From Candidatus Uhrbacteria bacterium (GTDB lineage Bacteria; Patescibacteriota; Patescibacteriia; 2-12-FULL-60-25): a DNA stretch of 42,899 bases. The translations under genes were made by a program, and so were the position numbers. Where the stretch lies: contig QIKL01000021.1 of the NCBI GenBank assembly GCA_003231955.1, positions 1 to 42,899 on the forward strand. Reading direction: 5' to 3'. The notes under the pieces were generated by a model. That model was given only the letters and a program-made list of their open reading frames with translations, was not told the origin of the DNA and did no database searches. Shown piece by piece: positions 23,297-32,886 of this stretch (positions are counted from its first letter, which is position 1; each line of letters starts with the position of its first letter).

Positions 23297-24130
23297 ATGT
23301 CAAACAACCTTCCAAGCGCCACACGACTCATTCGAGACTCCTGGGGACTTTTCATCAAAACCTGGAACGAAAGTCTCCAGGTCTCGATCTGGTTCCTGTA
23401 TTACGGTCTGGTCTACCTCGCGGTTAATCTCATTATAAAAATAGCTCCCGCGTTCACGATTATTGGCCTACTCATTTCCCTCGTAATACTCGTCTTCTGG
23501 TCGTGGTCCATTATCCGTCTCATTGAAACTAGTTTTTGGCTAGATGCTGGGGAAAAACCTAAATTGGACCGTAAAGCAATGCGCGCATCATGGAGGATCG
23601 TCATCCCGCTTCTGTGGGTCGGCATCCTCCAGATCCTCGTACTCTTGGGCTCTGCGATCCCACTTATTGCTTGGGAATTCCTTGCGCCGGTCTACCTGGC
23701 TGCATGGATCAATCCCGTGATATTCAATATCATCGCCATCGTCCTGTTCCTCCCACTTATCTACGTCGGTATCCGGCTTGGATTTGCGCAACTTGCGACG
23801 ATTAAAGATAAAAAACGAGGCATGAACGCGCTTGCCGTCTCTAGCGAAATGGTAAATAAAAACTGGTGGGCGATCTTCGGACGACAATTTCTCGCCCTTG
23901 TTGTTTTCGGTGGGGGCTTGTGGATTGCGCTAACCCTGCTTTTCCTTATTCTCGGCGCTATTGTTGGACCGGATAAATTCCTCCAACTCGCAGACCCTAA
24001 TGCACAAGCCCCTGTTCTCCGAGGTATTAGAGCACTACTTGAAGGAATCGTTCAAGCAGCAGTCTTACCACTTTTTGTGATCTTCGCCGTCAAACTCTAT
24101 AAAGCGGCTAAACGCTCACACGATATCTAA
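23297..24130 (+). CDS. Multi-pass integral membrane protein, function unknown
   Basis: 277 aa from the ATG at 23297. Six or so hydrophobic helices can be seen, with a conserved-looking amphipathic start SATRLIRDSWGLFIKTWNESLQVS. This recalls the glycerophosphoryl-diester-phosphodiesterase membrane-domain (DUF7847-like) proteins common in small genomes. No catalytic residues. It is divergent from the methyltransferase and 73 nt before gatB. Confidence 0.7.
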   Translation: MSNNLPSATRLIRDSWGLFIKTWNESLQVSIWFLYYGLVYLAVNLIIKIAPAFTIIGLLISLVILVFWSWSIIRLIETSFWLDAGEKPKLDRKAMRASWRIVIPLLWVGILQILVLLGSAIPLIAWEFLAPVYLAAWINPVIFNIIAIVLFLPLIYVGIRLGFAQLATIKDKKRGMNALAVSSEMVNKNWWAIFGRQFLALVVFGGGLWIALTLLFLILGAIVGPDKFLQLADPNAQAPVLRGIRALLEGIVQAAVLPLFVIFAVKLYKAAKRSHDI

Positions 24131-24203
24131 CAAATACTCCGCCTCGTCACAATGTTTGACGGCGGCCATTCCACGTTCCAAGATACGCGCGAGATCCCTC
24201 GTT

Positions 24204-25751
24204 ATGCGCCTACTTCCCATTATCGGACTGGAAATTCATGTCCAACTCAAAACCGTATCCAAAATGTTCTGTTCGTGTGCGAACGTCATTGATACGGCGG
24301 ATCCAAATACCTCAATCTGCCCCATCTGTACCGGTCAGCCGGGCGCTCTCCCAGCGCTCAACGCAATGGCAATTGATCTTGGGGTAAAGACCAGCCTAGC
24401 ACTCCAGTGTACGATCCCGAACCGATCAATCTTCGACCGAAAAAATTATTTCTATCCTGATCTTCCTAAAGGCTACCAAATCTCACAGTTCCAGTTTCCG
24501 CTTGCGGTAGACGGAAAAATTGAATTCGACATTGTTGGAGAAAAACCCCCTCGCGACCATATCACCGTCGGGATTACCCGCGCACATTTAGAAGAAGACG
24601 CCGCAAAAAACATCCATACTTCAAGCGACGACAATAACACACAAGCAACGTATGTGGATTATAATCGCGCGGGCACACCGCTCCTTGAGATTGTCTCCGA
24701 ACCCGACCTCCGATCGCCAGCCGAAGCCAAAACGTATCTCCAAGAGATACGTGCAATCCTACGTGCGATCGGCGCATCGGATGCAGATATGGAAAAAGGA
24801 CAAATGCGCTGCGATGCTAACGTGTCACTTTTACCAGTAGACGCTCAAAATCTTCCGCTTCAACGCAAATATAATCCTAAAATAGAGGTTAAAAATCTAA
24901 ATTCCTTCCGCTCCGTCGAGCGTGCGATCGCTTACGAAATTAAACGTCATACCAAACTGTATGAATCAAATATTATACCTGTTGAATCAACACGCGGATG
25001 GGACGAAAATAAAGGCGAAACATTTGAACAACGCCTAAAAGAAACATCCGCAGACTATCGGTATTTTCCTGAACCTGATTTACCTCCACAGAATCTTATA
25101 CAAATCCACGAGTGCATGAAAGCGACACTTCCAGAGCTTCCTGCAAATCAACGACGCCGTTTAATAAATGAATATTGGTTCTCCCCATCCGATGCGGCAT
25201 TCTTTGTGGCGAATGGATGGACGAGTTATGTTGAGGACGTTATGAGCGAACTCGGCGGATGGCTTGAAGCAACAAATCCGACCGGAAAATCTGGCGGAGA
25301 GCTCCTAGACGACCAAAAAAAGAAATTTGCCAAACTCAGCGGAGGTTGGATGACTTCAAAACTCACCAACATCCTAACAGATCGGAATATGACAATAACC
25401 GACCTCAAACTTAAAGCTGAAGATTTCGCGGAGTTTATTCATCTCATTGATGCGGGCGAAATTAACAGTGCAAATGCGATGAAACTTCTCGTATACTTAG
25501 TCGATACTGGAGATGATCCATCTCATCTCATGGAAATACACAACCTCGGACAGAATCTCCCAAAAGACGAGCTTAAACAAATTGTCAAAGATATTATCAT
25601 AAACTCACCAGATCAGGCCGCGCAGGTCAAAGCGGGAAAACTCGGTGTCTTAAAATGGTTTGTCGGTGCCGTCATGAAAGCAACTGAAGGAAAGGCAAAT
25701 CCGGTGACAACGGAAGAACTTGTCAAAAAAGAATTTGAAGATACAAATTAA
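24204..25751 (+). CDS. gatB: Aspartyl/glutamyl-tRNA amidotransferase subunit B
   Basis: 515 aa from the ATG at 24204 (MRLLPIIGLEIHVQLKT); an earlier in-frame start at 24156 lacks family similarity. GatB is the kinase subunit that activates mischarged Glu-tRNA(Gln) or Asp-tRNA(Asn) before amidation. GLEIHVQL, the zinc Cys residues (CSCAN, CPICTGQPG), NRAGTPLLEIVSEPDL and ETSADYRYFPEPDLPP are conserved, and the C-terminal YqeY/helical domain is present. gatA and gatC are not in the window. A ~12-residue insertion near GEKPPRDHITVGI is minor. Confidence 0.96.
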   Translation: MRLLPIIGLEIHVQLKTVSKMFCSCANVIDTADPNTSICPICTGQPGALPALNAMAIDLGVKTSLALQCTIPNRSIFDRKNYFYPDLPKGYQISQFQFPLAVDGKIEFDIVGEKPPRDHITVGITRAHLEEDAAKNIHTSSDDNNTQATYVDYNRAGTPLLEIVSEPDLRSPAEAKTYLQEIRAILRAIGASDADMEKGQMRCDANVSLLPVDAQNLPLQRKYNPKIEVKNLNSFRSVERAIAYEIKRHTKLYESNIIPVESTRGWDENKGETFEQRLKETSADYRYFPEPDLPPQNLIQIHECMKATLPELPANQRRRLINEYWFSPSDAAFFVANGWTSYVEDVMSELGGWLEATNPTGKSGGELLDDQKKKFAKLSGGWMTSKLTNILTDRNMTITDLKLKAEDFAEFIHLIDAGEINSANAMKLLVYLVDTGDDPSHLMEIHNLGQNLPKDELKQIVKDIIINSPDQAAQVKAGKLGVLKWFVGAVMKATEGKANPVTTEELVKKEFEDTN

Positions 25752-25757
25752 CAACCG

Positions 25758-26696
25758 TCACTTCGTTATCCACGCTCCCGCTATTTGCATAGCTTCGTCT
25801 TGTGTACGAGCCCAATAAATACGCGCGTCGCGTTTAAACCACGTCCACTGTCGTTTGGTATAGCGACGCACAGCACGCTGAGTTTTTTCTACGGCTTCAC
25901 AGAGTGGCATCTCTCCTTGAACGTATTTTAATAACTCTTGATAACCAATTGATGTCATAGCTGGCGCATCCGTAGATATCTTTTTCTTCAATGCAGCATG
26001 TATTTCATCCACCCATCCCTCCGCGATCATCTGTTCAACCGTCGCGTCATTGCGCATATAAAGTGTCTCACGATTCCACCACAATCCAATCTGAAATGTC
26101 TCAACAGAAGGAGCTCCACGCGTCTTTAATTCCGAAAAAGGTTTTCCCGTAAACGTCACGACCTCCAATGCACGGACTACACGGCGTAGATTTTTAAGAT
26201 CCACCGTCTGCGCAGCGCCATGATCAAGCTTACATAATAGTGCAACCAACTCAGAAAGTGGCTTTTTTGCAATCTCCATCCGAAAATTTGAATGTGGTTC
26301 AACTTTTGGAAAATTATAATTATCAACAAGCGAAGAAATGTAAAGACCCGTCCCTCCGACGACAATCGGCAGATGACCACGCGATGAAATACCTTTAATC
26401 GCCTTCAACACCTTTTCCTTCCATTCCGCAACCGTAAACGGTTTCTCCGGATCGAGAAAATTCATCAGATAATGCGGCACACCTTCGACAAGATAAGTCC
26501 GATGTCCCTGATATGTCGTGCGCTTGCCTGGTGGCGTTCCAGTCCCAATCCGAAATCCCTTATAGACTTGGCGAGAATCAGCATTTACGATCTCACCATG
26601 AAACTTTTTTGCAAGGCGAATGCCCAATGCTGTCTTTCCCGAGGCAGTCGGGCCGACGACACAGACGATACGCGGGATATTACTCTGAGTCGTCAT
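25758..26696 (-). CDS. miaA: tRNA dimethylallyltransferase
   Basis: 312 aa from the ATG at 26696; a longer start at 26708 is not ATG. MiaA adds a dimethylallyl group to N6 of A37 in tRNAs reading U-starting codons. The P-loop GPTASGKT is at residues 15-22, followed by VNADSRQVYKG and GTGTPP, VVGGTGLYISSL and the C-terminal KRQWTWFKRD. It lies 118 nt downstream of miaB, whose enzyme acts on the MiaA product, and ends 7 nt from convergent gatB. Confidence 0.95.
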   Translation of the reverse strand: MTTQSNIPRIVCVVGPTASGKTALGIRLAKKFHGEIVNADSRQVYKGFRIGTGTPPGKRTTYQGHRTYLVEGVPHYLMNFLDPEKPFTVAEWKEKVLKAIKGISSRGHLPIVVGGTGLYISSLVDNYNFPKVEPHSNFRMEIAKKPLSELVALLCKLDHGAAQTVDLKNLRRVVRALEVVTFTGKPFSELKTRGAPSVETFQIGLWWNRETLYMRNDATVEQMIAEGWVDEIHAALKKKISTDAPAMTSIGYQELLKYVQGEMPLCEAVEKTQRAVRRYTKRQWTWFKRDARIYWARTQDEAMQIAGAWITK

Positions 26697-26813
26697 AACA
26701 CAATACACACATCAAAGGAGTGCCAACGACCAAGAAGAGGCGCTTCATCTGCAAATCCTTCGTAGGATTTTTCCCGAACAGAGACAAAAGGGTTAAGGAC
26801 GACATTCCATTTA

Positions 26814-28154
26814 TTACAATACCATCTTTCCGATCAGCTGCCATTCTAAAGCCTGCTCGACGACAACATCAACAATCTTACCGACAAATGATACATCTGT
26901 GGATGAAAAACGCGTTAACTTCATTTCACGTGAATTTCCATATGCAAAACCATTCTCAACCTTATCAACAAGTACCGAAACGGTCTTCCCAATATAAGCC
27001 TGATTCTTCCGCTTTGCCATATTTCTCATAAGCGTCTGAAGGACCTGCCAGCGGCGCTTCTTTTCCTCGCGCGATACATCGTCCTGATACAACTTCACGC
27101 CAAGTGTGCCAGAACGCGGACTATACTGCGCGGTGTATGAGATATCAAAATCACATGTGCGATAGAGTGAAACCGTTTCCTCAAATTGTGCCTCAGTTTC
27201 TCCAGAAAAGCCAACGATAATATCAGTTCCAAGGGCAATGCCAGGACGTTTTGCTGTGACCTTCTTGATGATATTAAGAAAATTTTCGCGCGTATACTTA
27301 CGATTCATCTGAAACAATACTTTCGTAGAACCCGACTGGACAGGTAAATGGAGATAATTCACTTGCTTAGGTAATGCTAATGCGTCAATCACCTCGTCCG
27401 TCATTGAGATTGGATGTGGTGCAGTCCAATGAATACGTTGAACACCTTCAATAGTATTCACCTCCCAAAGAAGAGCAGCAAACGCATCTTTATAGGGATT
27501 CTGCGATGAAAATGATTCTGGATCTTTAGCCTTAAACGAGTTGACCGTCTGCCCGAGCAGCGTTACCTCTACGACACCATGTGCGGCAAGATCACGAACT
27601 TCCGCAAGGATATCAGCGACCGGACGATTTTGCTCAAGACCGCGCGCGTATGGAACTACGCAATAGGTACAAAATTTATTACACCCGATTTGGATCGTCA
27701 CAAACGCCTGAGCCGATGGTACACGACGCGGCATGATCTTAAGATAATCCTCGACAAGATCTGCCGAATTTGCAAGATCTGGACGTAATCCTGCAATCCA
27801 TTTTGGTAATTCTACCATCTGTGGCGTTGGAAAATATAAATCAACGGGTGCAAGGCGTTTGCGAAGCTCTCCATCTTTATCCCGTCCGGCCATACATCCT
27901 GTAACTGCGATAATAAGTTCCGGTTTATCCTTTTTCAGACGGATATAGTCCTTCATTTTTCCATAAATCCGCTCTTCCGCGCTCTGACGAACAGAACAGG
28001 TGTTTAAAATAATAAGATCCGCTTCGCGTTCCGATGCGGTCTCGACGAACCCAAGCGCGGAAAGCAACCCGCCGATTCGCTCGGAATCATTCTTATTCAT
28101 TTGACACCCATATGTGATCAGCTGATATTTCGGAGCTCGTGTCGCATCTAACAT
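26814..28154 (-). CDS. miaB: tRNA-2-methylthio-N6-dimethylallyladenosine synthase
   Basis: 446 aa. A radical-SAM methylthiotransferase with two [4Fe-4S] clusters. C17, C53 and C87 form the N-terminal UPF0004 site, C158, C162 and C165 (CNKFCTYC) the radical-SAM site, and a TRAM domain (~375-440) binds tRNA. All six Cys are present. An extended -10, TGATAGGGT, ends 6 nt before the ATG, so the mRNA may start at the initiation codon. Confidence 0.95.
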   Translation of the reverse strand: MLDATRAPKYQLITYGCQMNKNDSERIGGLLSALGFVETASEREADLIILNTCSVRQSAEERIYGKMKDYIRLKKDKPELIIAVTGCMAGRDKDGELRKRLAPVDLYFPTPQMVELPKWIAGLRPDLANSADLVEDYLKIMPRRVPSAQAFVTIQIGCNKFCTYCVVPYARGLEQNRPVADILAEVRDLAAHGVVEVTLLGQTVNSFKAKDPESFSSQNPYKDAFAALLWEVNTIEGVQRIHWTAPHPISMTDEVIDALALPKQVNYLHLPVQSGSTKVLFQMNRKYTRENFLNIIKKVTAKRPGIALGTDIIVGFSGETEAQFEETVSLYRTCDFDISYTAQYSPRSGTLGVKLYQDDVSREEKKRRWQVLQTLMRNMAKRKNQAYIGKTVSVLVDKVENGFAYGNSREMKLTRFSSTDVSFVGKIVDVVVEQALEWQLIGKMVL

Positions 28155-28160
28155 TGCGAA

Positions 28161-28169
28161 ACCCTATCA
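28161..28169 (-). promoter_or_regulatory. Extended -10 element of miaB
   Basis: Minus-strand TGA then TAGGGT, 6 nt before the miaB ATG (28154). The match is weaker than at eno or the antiporter gene but has the same geometry. Confidence 0.4.
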
Positions 28170-28205
28170 CGGAAAAGCGCCTATTTCAAGATATAGATAT
28201 ACATC

Positions 28206-28214
28206 TGATATACT
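28206..28214 (+). promoter_or_regulatory. Extended -10 element of the 56-aa gene
   Basis: TGA followed by TATACT (28209-28214), 8 nt before the ATG at 28223. A related GATATACAT precedes it directly. Confidence 0.6.
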
Positions 28215-28222
28215 TCTAATAT

Positions 28223-28393
28223 ATGAAGCTCAAACCCGCACAACAAGCTCAGATAAAGAGAATCCTCGTGGAGTACAAACAGAACGTCCACGCGCTCGTG
28301 AAGAAAAATAACGATGAGATCCAAAATCTCATTAGAGCCCTAGACAAACAAAAAACAGAACAGATCCATCGGCTTATCAAAGGCATACAATAA
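28223..28393 (+). CDS. Small charged helical protein, 56 aa
   Basis: ATG at 28223 to TAA at 28391-28393. The protein is Lys/Gln-rich (MKLKPAQQAQIKRILVEYK at the start, HRLIKGIQ at the end) and predicted to be one long amphipathic helix or coiled coil, with no Cys and no membrane segment. It is supported by an extended -10 at leaderless distance and by lying alone in a 360-nt gap between divergent miaB and the eno 3' end. No known family. The remaining gap (28394-28515) shows nothing clear. Chance occurrence of a 56-codon frame is possible, so confidence is moderate. Confidence 0.55.
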   Translation: MKLKPAQQAQIKRILVEYKQNVHALVKKNNDEIQNLIRALDKQKTEQIHRLIKGIQ

Positions 28394-28515
28394 TCCATCC
28401 CTCGGTCATCTCGATGTTAATCTCCTACACCGCACAATTTACATCAACTGTCTCGGCGAGAGAACTAATCTGACTCAAGACGATCTCAAAAATGCCGATC
28501 CTACAATGGACGTGA

Positions 28516-29778
28516 TCATTTTAATTTTAATTCTGTTTCGATCTCCATGAGCCTATTATACTTCTCCACGCGCTCGGAGCGCGACAATGAACCGGTCTTA
28601 ATATGTTCTGCGCCGCAAGCGACCGCAAGATCTGCGATCGTAGTATCCACGGTCTCGCCAGAACGATGTGAGATGACGATCGCAAACTTAGCCTTCTGTG
28701 CCACACAAATTGCGTCAACCGTCTCAGTAAGCGAGCCAACCTGATTCAATTTGATAAGGATCGATGTTGCAGCTTTCTCTCGGATGCCCCGCTCTAACCG
28801 TTTAACATCTGTCACGAAAAAATCATCACCAACGATAAGCGACCGTTTTTTAAGGACTGGAACTGCCAATTCCCAAGCAGCCCAATCATCCTGGTCATAT
28901 GGGTCTTCAAGTAGCTGAAGCGGGAATTGTTTTTGCCACCGTGCATATCTATTAAGAAGCTCTGATGCTGTATATGTCCGTCCTTCAGCCTTAAACCGAT
29001 AAACATTTTTCTTTTTGTCATACAACTCACTCGCAGCAACATCGGTTCCGATTCCGACCTCTGTACCGGGCTTGTATCCAGCTTTCTTAATTGCATGGAT
29101 GAGGAGTGCAAAAGAGTCTTCAACGGTCGCAAGCTTTGGCGCAAAACCACCCTCGTCCCCCACTGTCGTCGCAAATCCTCGTTCTCTGAGAAGCTTCGCA
29201 AGGACATGAAAAATCTCCGAACCCGCACGGACACGTTCCGCAAATGTACGCTGACGCGGCATCACCATACATTCCTGCACATCCATTGCAAAATTTGCAT
29301 GCACACCACCGTTCAAAAGATTCATCATGGGAACGGGCAACCCAGCCTTTTTGGAGAAATGAAATGTATTTCGAAGAGACTTCCACAATGGTTGTTTACG
29401 ATGAACAGCCAACGCCTGCGCTACACCTAACGAGACTGAGAGAATCGCGTTCGCCCCGAGACGTGATTTATTTACCGTCCCATCGAGTTCTATCATGACA
29501 TGATCAATATCTGCTTGTCGTGTTGCATCAATCCCATGCAGAACAGACGCAATCTTCTGATTGACGTTGGTAACAGCCTTCCGAACACCTTTACCACCAT
29601 ATCGCTTGCCGCCATCGCGTAACTCAAGTGCTTCATGAATCCCTGTCGAAGCACCAGAAGGAACCCTTGCCTCCGCTGTGGCACCAGACATAAGAGTCAC
29701 TCGGCATGCAACAGTCGGATTGCCGCGCGAATCAAGAATCTCCCGCGCGATGATGTGTTTGATTTTAGAAGAAAGCAT
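28516..29778 (-). CDS. eno: Enolase
   Basis: 420 aa, normal for enolase, which dehydrates 2-phosphoglycerate to PEP. REILDSRGNPTV, the mobile loop SGASTG (41-46), LNGGVHANFAMDVQECMVMP, GDEGGFAPKL, the metal Asp/Glu in LLEDPYDQDDW and VGDDFFVTD, the catalytic Lys in SILIKLNQVGSLTE, SHRSGET and KTGSLSRSER are all present. VHANFAMD departs from the usual GG.HA.N.....E pattern only slightly. It has an extended -10 at 7 nt from the ATG and no SD. It is the last of a leftward glycolytic block. Confidence 0.96.
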   Translation of the reverse strand: MLSSKIKHIIAREILDSRGNPTVACRVTLMSGATAEARVPSGASTGIHEALELRDGGKRYGGKGVRKAVTNVNQKIASVLHGIDATRQADIDHVMIELDGTVNKSRLGANAILSVSLGVAQALAVHRKQPLWKSLRNTFHFSKKAGLPVPMMNLLNGGVHANFAMDVQECMVMPRQRTFAERVRAGSEIFHVLAKLLRERGFATTVGDEGGFAPKLATVEDSFALLIHAIKKAGYKPGTEVGIGTDVAASELYDKKKNVYRFKAEGRTYTASELLNRYARWQKQFPLQLLEDPYDQDDWAAWELAVPVLKKRSLIVGDDFFVTDVKRLERGIREKAATSILIKLNQVGSLTETVDAICVAQKAKFAIVISHRSGETVDTTIADLAVACGAEHIKTGSLSRSERVEKYNRLMEIETELKLK

Positions 29779-29785
29779 AGATACT

Positions 29786-29794
29786 AGTATACCA
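29786..29794 (-). promoter_or_regulatory. Extended -10 element of eno
   Basis: Minus-strand TGG followed by TATACT (complement of 29786-29791), 7 nt before the eno ATG. It predicts a leaderless eno mRNA and a promoter of its own within the glycolytic block. Confidence 0.7.
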
Positions 29795-29840
29795 ACACTA
29801 CGTTCAAATGAAAAATAATAAACCGAAGGTTGTTATCTGC

Positions 29841-30602
29841 TTACCGTACCTCATACGTAATAGTTACGTTTGAGACCACATCCCGCGACCCTGCCTCGAT
29901 CTGAGGCGATGGTAGAGACCTCACGTTCTCGGCAGCAAGATTCATTGTGTGCACAAAAGGCACAATGGGCGGACGGATATTCTGTGGAGTCTCTGAGAAG
30001 GAGACTACTTTGAACAAGTGGATCCCCAACGTACCTGCAAGATCCCGTGCCTTCTGTTTAGCGTCGTTAATCGCTTTATTCCGCGCTTCTACCTTAAGCG
30101 CCTGCGGATCATCAATCGTAAATTGAACACCGCTCGTTTGATTCATCCCAAGCTCACCAGCCTTGGCTAAAATACCTCCTATTGAGCCGAGCTTCCGGAC
30201 TTTAATCTGGATATTTTGAGAAACTGTATATCCGACAATGTCTTGTCGCCCATTCGTGTAGTCGTATTTGGGATAAATACTATAATTAGAAGTCTGGAGA
30301 TCCTTAGGCTTAATCCCCATCACCTTGAGCGCAGCAATAATCTGATTCATCTTTTGTGTGTTCTGTGTCTGAACAGCTTTAACTGTCTTCCCGTCATCCT
30401 TAACACCGAGATGTAAGATAGCGACATTCGGAGTCGCAGAGACTTTTCCCGTGCCGGAAACCGCAATTGTGTCGCGTTTCGTGGACGCTTTACCGATATA
30501 ATTATATTCCTCAAGCGCATTACGCGTCTTCACACCAACAAAAATAATAAGTGCAGCGGCGAGGAGAGCAATCAGTACCTGGAGATATCTATTGAGCTTC
30601 AT
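29841..30602 (-). CDS. SIMPL-domain (DUF541) membrane-anchored protein
   Basis: 253 aa. An N-terminal signal-anchor helix (~residues 7-25) is followed by the SIMPL domain: ISGTGKVSATPNVAILHLGV-like opening (here AVSGTGKVSATPNVAIL), the central VGYTVSQNIQIKVRKL and a C-terminal beta-rich part ending VSNVTITYEVR. The family (BP26/YggE type) forms ring-like periplasmic or surface assemblies; its role is poorly known. It lies between pgk and eno on the same strand, but that position does not imply a glycolytic role. Confidence 0.85.
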   Translation of the reverse strand: MKLNRYLQVLIALLAAALIIFVGVKTRNALEEYNYIGKASTKRDTIAVSGTGKVSATPNVAILHLGVKDDGKTVKAVQTQNTQKMNQIIAALKVMGIKPKDLQTSNYSIYPKYDYTNGRQDIVGYTVSQNIQIKVRKLGSIGGILAKAGELGMNQTSGVQFTIDDPQALKVEARNKAINDAKQKARDLAGTLGIHLFKVVSFSETPQNIRPPIVPFVHTMNLAAENVRSLPSPQIEAGSRDVVSNVTITYEVR

Positions 30603-30709
30603 AGAAAAATGGATACGTTATTTATTTGACCATATAAATTATCTACAAAATTAAGGCGCCAAACGAGAAACGAAAAGAACTGTTATCAAATCGTAAATTA
30701 AATAGCATA

Positions 30710-31918
30710 TTAATGATGTTTCAATTGAGTACGTTCTAAAACGACGAGCCCCGGTAGTTTACCTTTAGTAGCAATGAACTCAACCATGGCGCCTCCACCG
30801 GTCGAGATGTGATCAAACCACTCAGACATCCCCGTCGCAAGAACAATCGGCAGGGTATCGCCTCCACCTACCACGCCGTACGCTGGTCCTTTACTGCGCG
30901 CGGCAATAACCCTAGCGACGAGGAGCGAGCCATGCGAGAATGCCGGAATATCTGCAACACCAAGCGGGCCATTCCATACAATTGTCTTTGCGCGTTTAAT
31001 TTCCTGCGCCCATGCACGCATAGTTTCCGGACCGATATCTCCAATTGCTTCCGTCTGTTTCAAACCATCAATAGCAGTCGCACGAACATGTACTCCAGGT
31101 GCAATTTTTGTCGCGACAACCGCATCCACGGGCAATCGGAGTTTCGGATTCTTCAAAAGTTTTCGCGCGAGGGGGATCCCCTCCTTCTCAATATAAGACT
31201 TTCCGATTCGTTTTTTTTGTGCAACAAAAAACGGATGTGCCATAGCGCCACCGACACAAACAACATCTGCGATAGAGAGAAAGGTTTTTAGAACAGGTAA
31301 TTTCGTCGAGAGTTTTGCTCCCCCAATCACGGCAACATACGGTCTTTTTGGTTTCATGAGAAGCTTCTCAAGCGCACGTACTTCTTCTACAAGCGTCGGA
31401 CCTGCATAGTGTGGTAACACCTTTGCGACACCGACCACGGATGCGTGCGCACGATGACTAGAAGCAAAAGCATCATTCACAAAAATGTCAGCTAACGACG
31501 CAAAGGCTTTCGCGAGCTTTAAAGTATTCTTTTCTTCTCCCTGATAGAAACGAACGTTCTCAAGCAAAAAGATACTACCAGGTTTCGCGGCGTTAATAAT
31601 CTTGAGTGCCGAAGTACGACCGCCTATCGTCGAAAGATCCTCCCCAAGGAATACCAAATCGACTCCGTACCGAATCAGAACAAGATGTGCAAGTTGTTTG
31701 GTACTGAGTTTTGGATCACGTTTTTTTGGACGGCCAAGATGCGTCGCTACAAGAATGACTGCTTTACGCTTAGCGAGTGCCTGCACCGTCTTAATTGATC
31801 GAGTTAACTTGAGTGAATCTTCAGCCGAACCACCGATCATCGGGACATTCCAATCGACACGCAAAAAAATTCGCTTATTCTTGAGCGCCATCTTTGATGG
31901 AATAATCGGAAGCTTCAT
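30710..31918 (-). CDS. pgk: Phosphoglycerate kinase
   Basis: 402 aa, standard. Pgk makes ATP from 1,3-bisphosphoglycerate. FLRVDWNVPMIGG (substrate Asp/Asn), THLGRPKKRDPKLS, FLLENVRFYQGEEKN, VNDAFASSHRAHASVVG, IGGAKLSTKLPVL and the nucleotide site GGGDTLPI (GVVGGGDT) are present. It sits 28 nt downstream of the phosphoesterase gene, in one run gap, phosphoesterase, pgk. No SD before the ATG. Confidence 0.96.
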   Translation of the reverse strand: MKLPIIPSKMALKNKRIFLRVDWNVPMIGGSAEDSLKLTRSIKTVQALAKRKAVILVATHLGRPKKRDPKLSTKQLAHLVLIRYGVDLVFLGEDLSTIGGRTSALKIINAAKPGSIFLLENVRFYQGEEKNTLKLAKAFASLADIFVNDAFASSHRAHASVVGVAKVLPHYAGPTLVEEVRALEKLLMKPKRPYVAVIGGAKLSTKLPVLKTFLSIADVVCVGGAMAHPFFVAQKKRIGKSYIEKEGIPLARKLLKNPKLRLPVDAVVATKIAPGVHVRATAIDGLKQTEAIGDIGPETMRAWAQEIKRAKTIVWNGPLGVADIPAFSHGSLLVARVIAARSKGPAYGVVGGGDTLPIVLATGMSEWFDHISTGGGAMVEFIATKGKLPGLVVLERTQLKHH

Positions 31919-31946
31919 AGCAAGAAGGATACCATATTCTCACCAA

Positions 31947-32852
31947 TCAAATACCGATATCGGCAACAACAATCTCCGGCGGACAAAAAAACCGAATCCG
32001 AGCATCTTGCTCTCCCAAGCCGCTGGAGACAATGAGACGCATTCCATTCACAATCTTCTCTCCCCAATCTACGGCACGACCAAGCCTAGCTGGAATGGGA
32101 TACATTGATCCAAAAAATGGTAAGCGGACTTGTCCGCCGTGCGTATGACCAGAAAGAATAAAATCCGTATCTCCTTCATGCAGATCCATTACTACATCCG
32201 GTTCGTGCGATAAGAGAAGATGGGGAATATTAGACGACAATCGTTGAAACGAATGAGGATCTCCACGCCAATGATCATCAATGCCTTGAATTTCAAACAA
32301 GTGGCCTTCGTGTTCAATGCACGTCGATCGGTTCGTCATATCCGTGAATCCCCAAGAAACGAGCGCAGAACGGATATCCTGTGGACGATCCAAATAATCA
32401 TGATTCCCAAAGACAAAAAATTTCCCAAGTGGCGCAGAAAGCTGACGGAGATATGCTAGCTGCGACATAAAATCAGCACGATCAGCCACAAAATCTCCAC
32501 CAAGGACAACACTATCTGGATTCAATACCTGCACCTCATGTGCGATACGCTCAAACCAAACGGCATTTCTGAATCCACCTGCGTGAAAATCAGAAAGAAA
32601 AACAATCCGAATCCATATTTCTGGCTTGGAAACAAGTGGAACTTGGTAACGGGTGACATGTAAATGATGTGGTTCGATAAACACGCTATACGCCAACAGC
32701 ATAAGTGCAATGACCGCAACGACAAAGAATATTTGTTTCCAGCTCTCTCCCCCGAACGTAAAAACTATAACGACAAAAAGAATACTCGCGCAAATGATGA
32801 GCGCAGTATCATAGACGATCGAATGTTGCTGTGAAGATCGAAGATCAATCAT
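31947..32852 (-). CDS. Membrane-anchored metallophosphoesterase (YkuE/YaeI-like)
   Basis: 301 aa from the ATG at 32852. Two transmembrane helices at ~12-60 anchor a calcineurin-like domain: FLSDFHAGG (D and H), VVLGGDFVAD, VFGNHDYL, LLLSHEPD and LSGHTHGGQVRLP, giving the full dimetal site. Relatives cleave lipid A precursors (UDP-diacylglucosamine) or other phosphodiesters at membranes; the substrate here is not known. It is sandwiched between gap and pgk (34 and 28 nt gaps), so it is probably co-transcribed with glycolytic genes. Confidence 0.88.
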   Translation of the reverse strand: MIDLRSSQQHSIVYDTALIICASILFVVIVFTFGGESWKQIFFVVAVIALMLLAYSVFIEPHHLHVTRYQVPLVSKPEIWIRIVFLSDFHAGGFRNAVWFERIAHEVQVLNPDSVVLGGDFVADRADFMSQLAYLRQLSAPLGKFFVFGNHDYLDRPQDIRSALVSWGFTDMTNRSTCIEHEGHLFEIQGIDDHWRGDPHSFQRLSSNIPHLLLSHEPDVVMDLHEGDTDFILSGHTHGGQVRLPFFGSMYPIPARLGRAVDWGEKIVNGMRLIVSSGLGEQDARIRFFCPPEIVVADIGI

Positions 32853-32886
32853 GTGCGCAAAAGAAATAAGGGCGCACAACCAAAAT

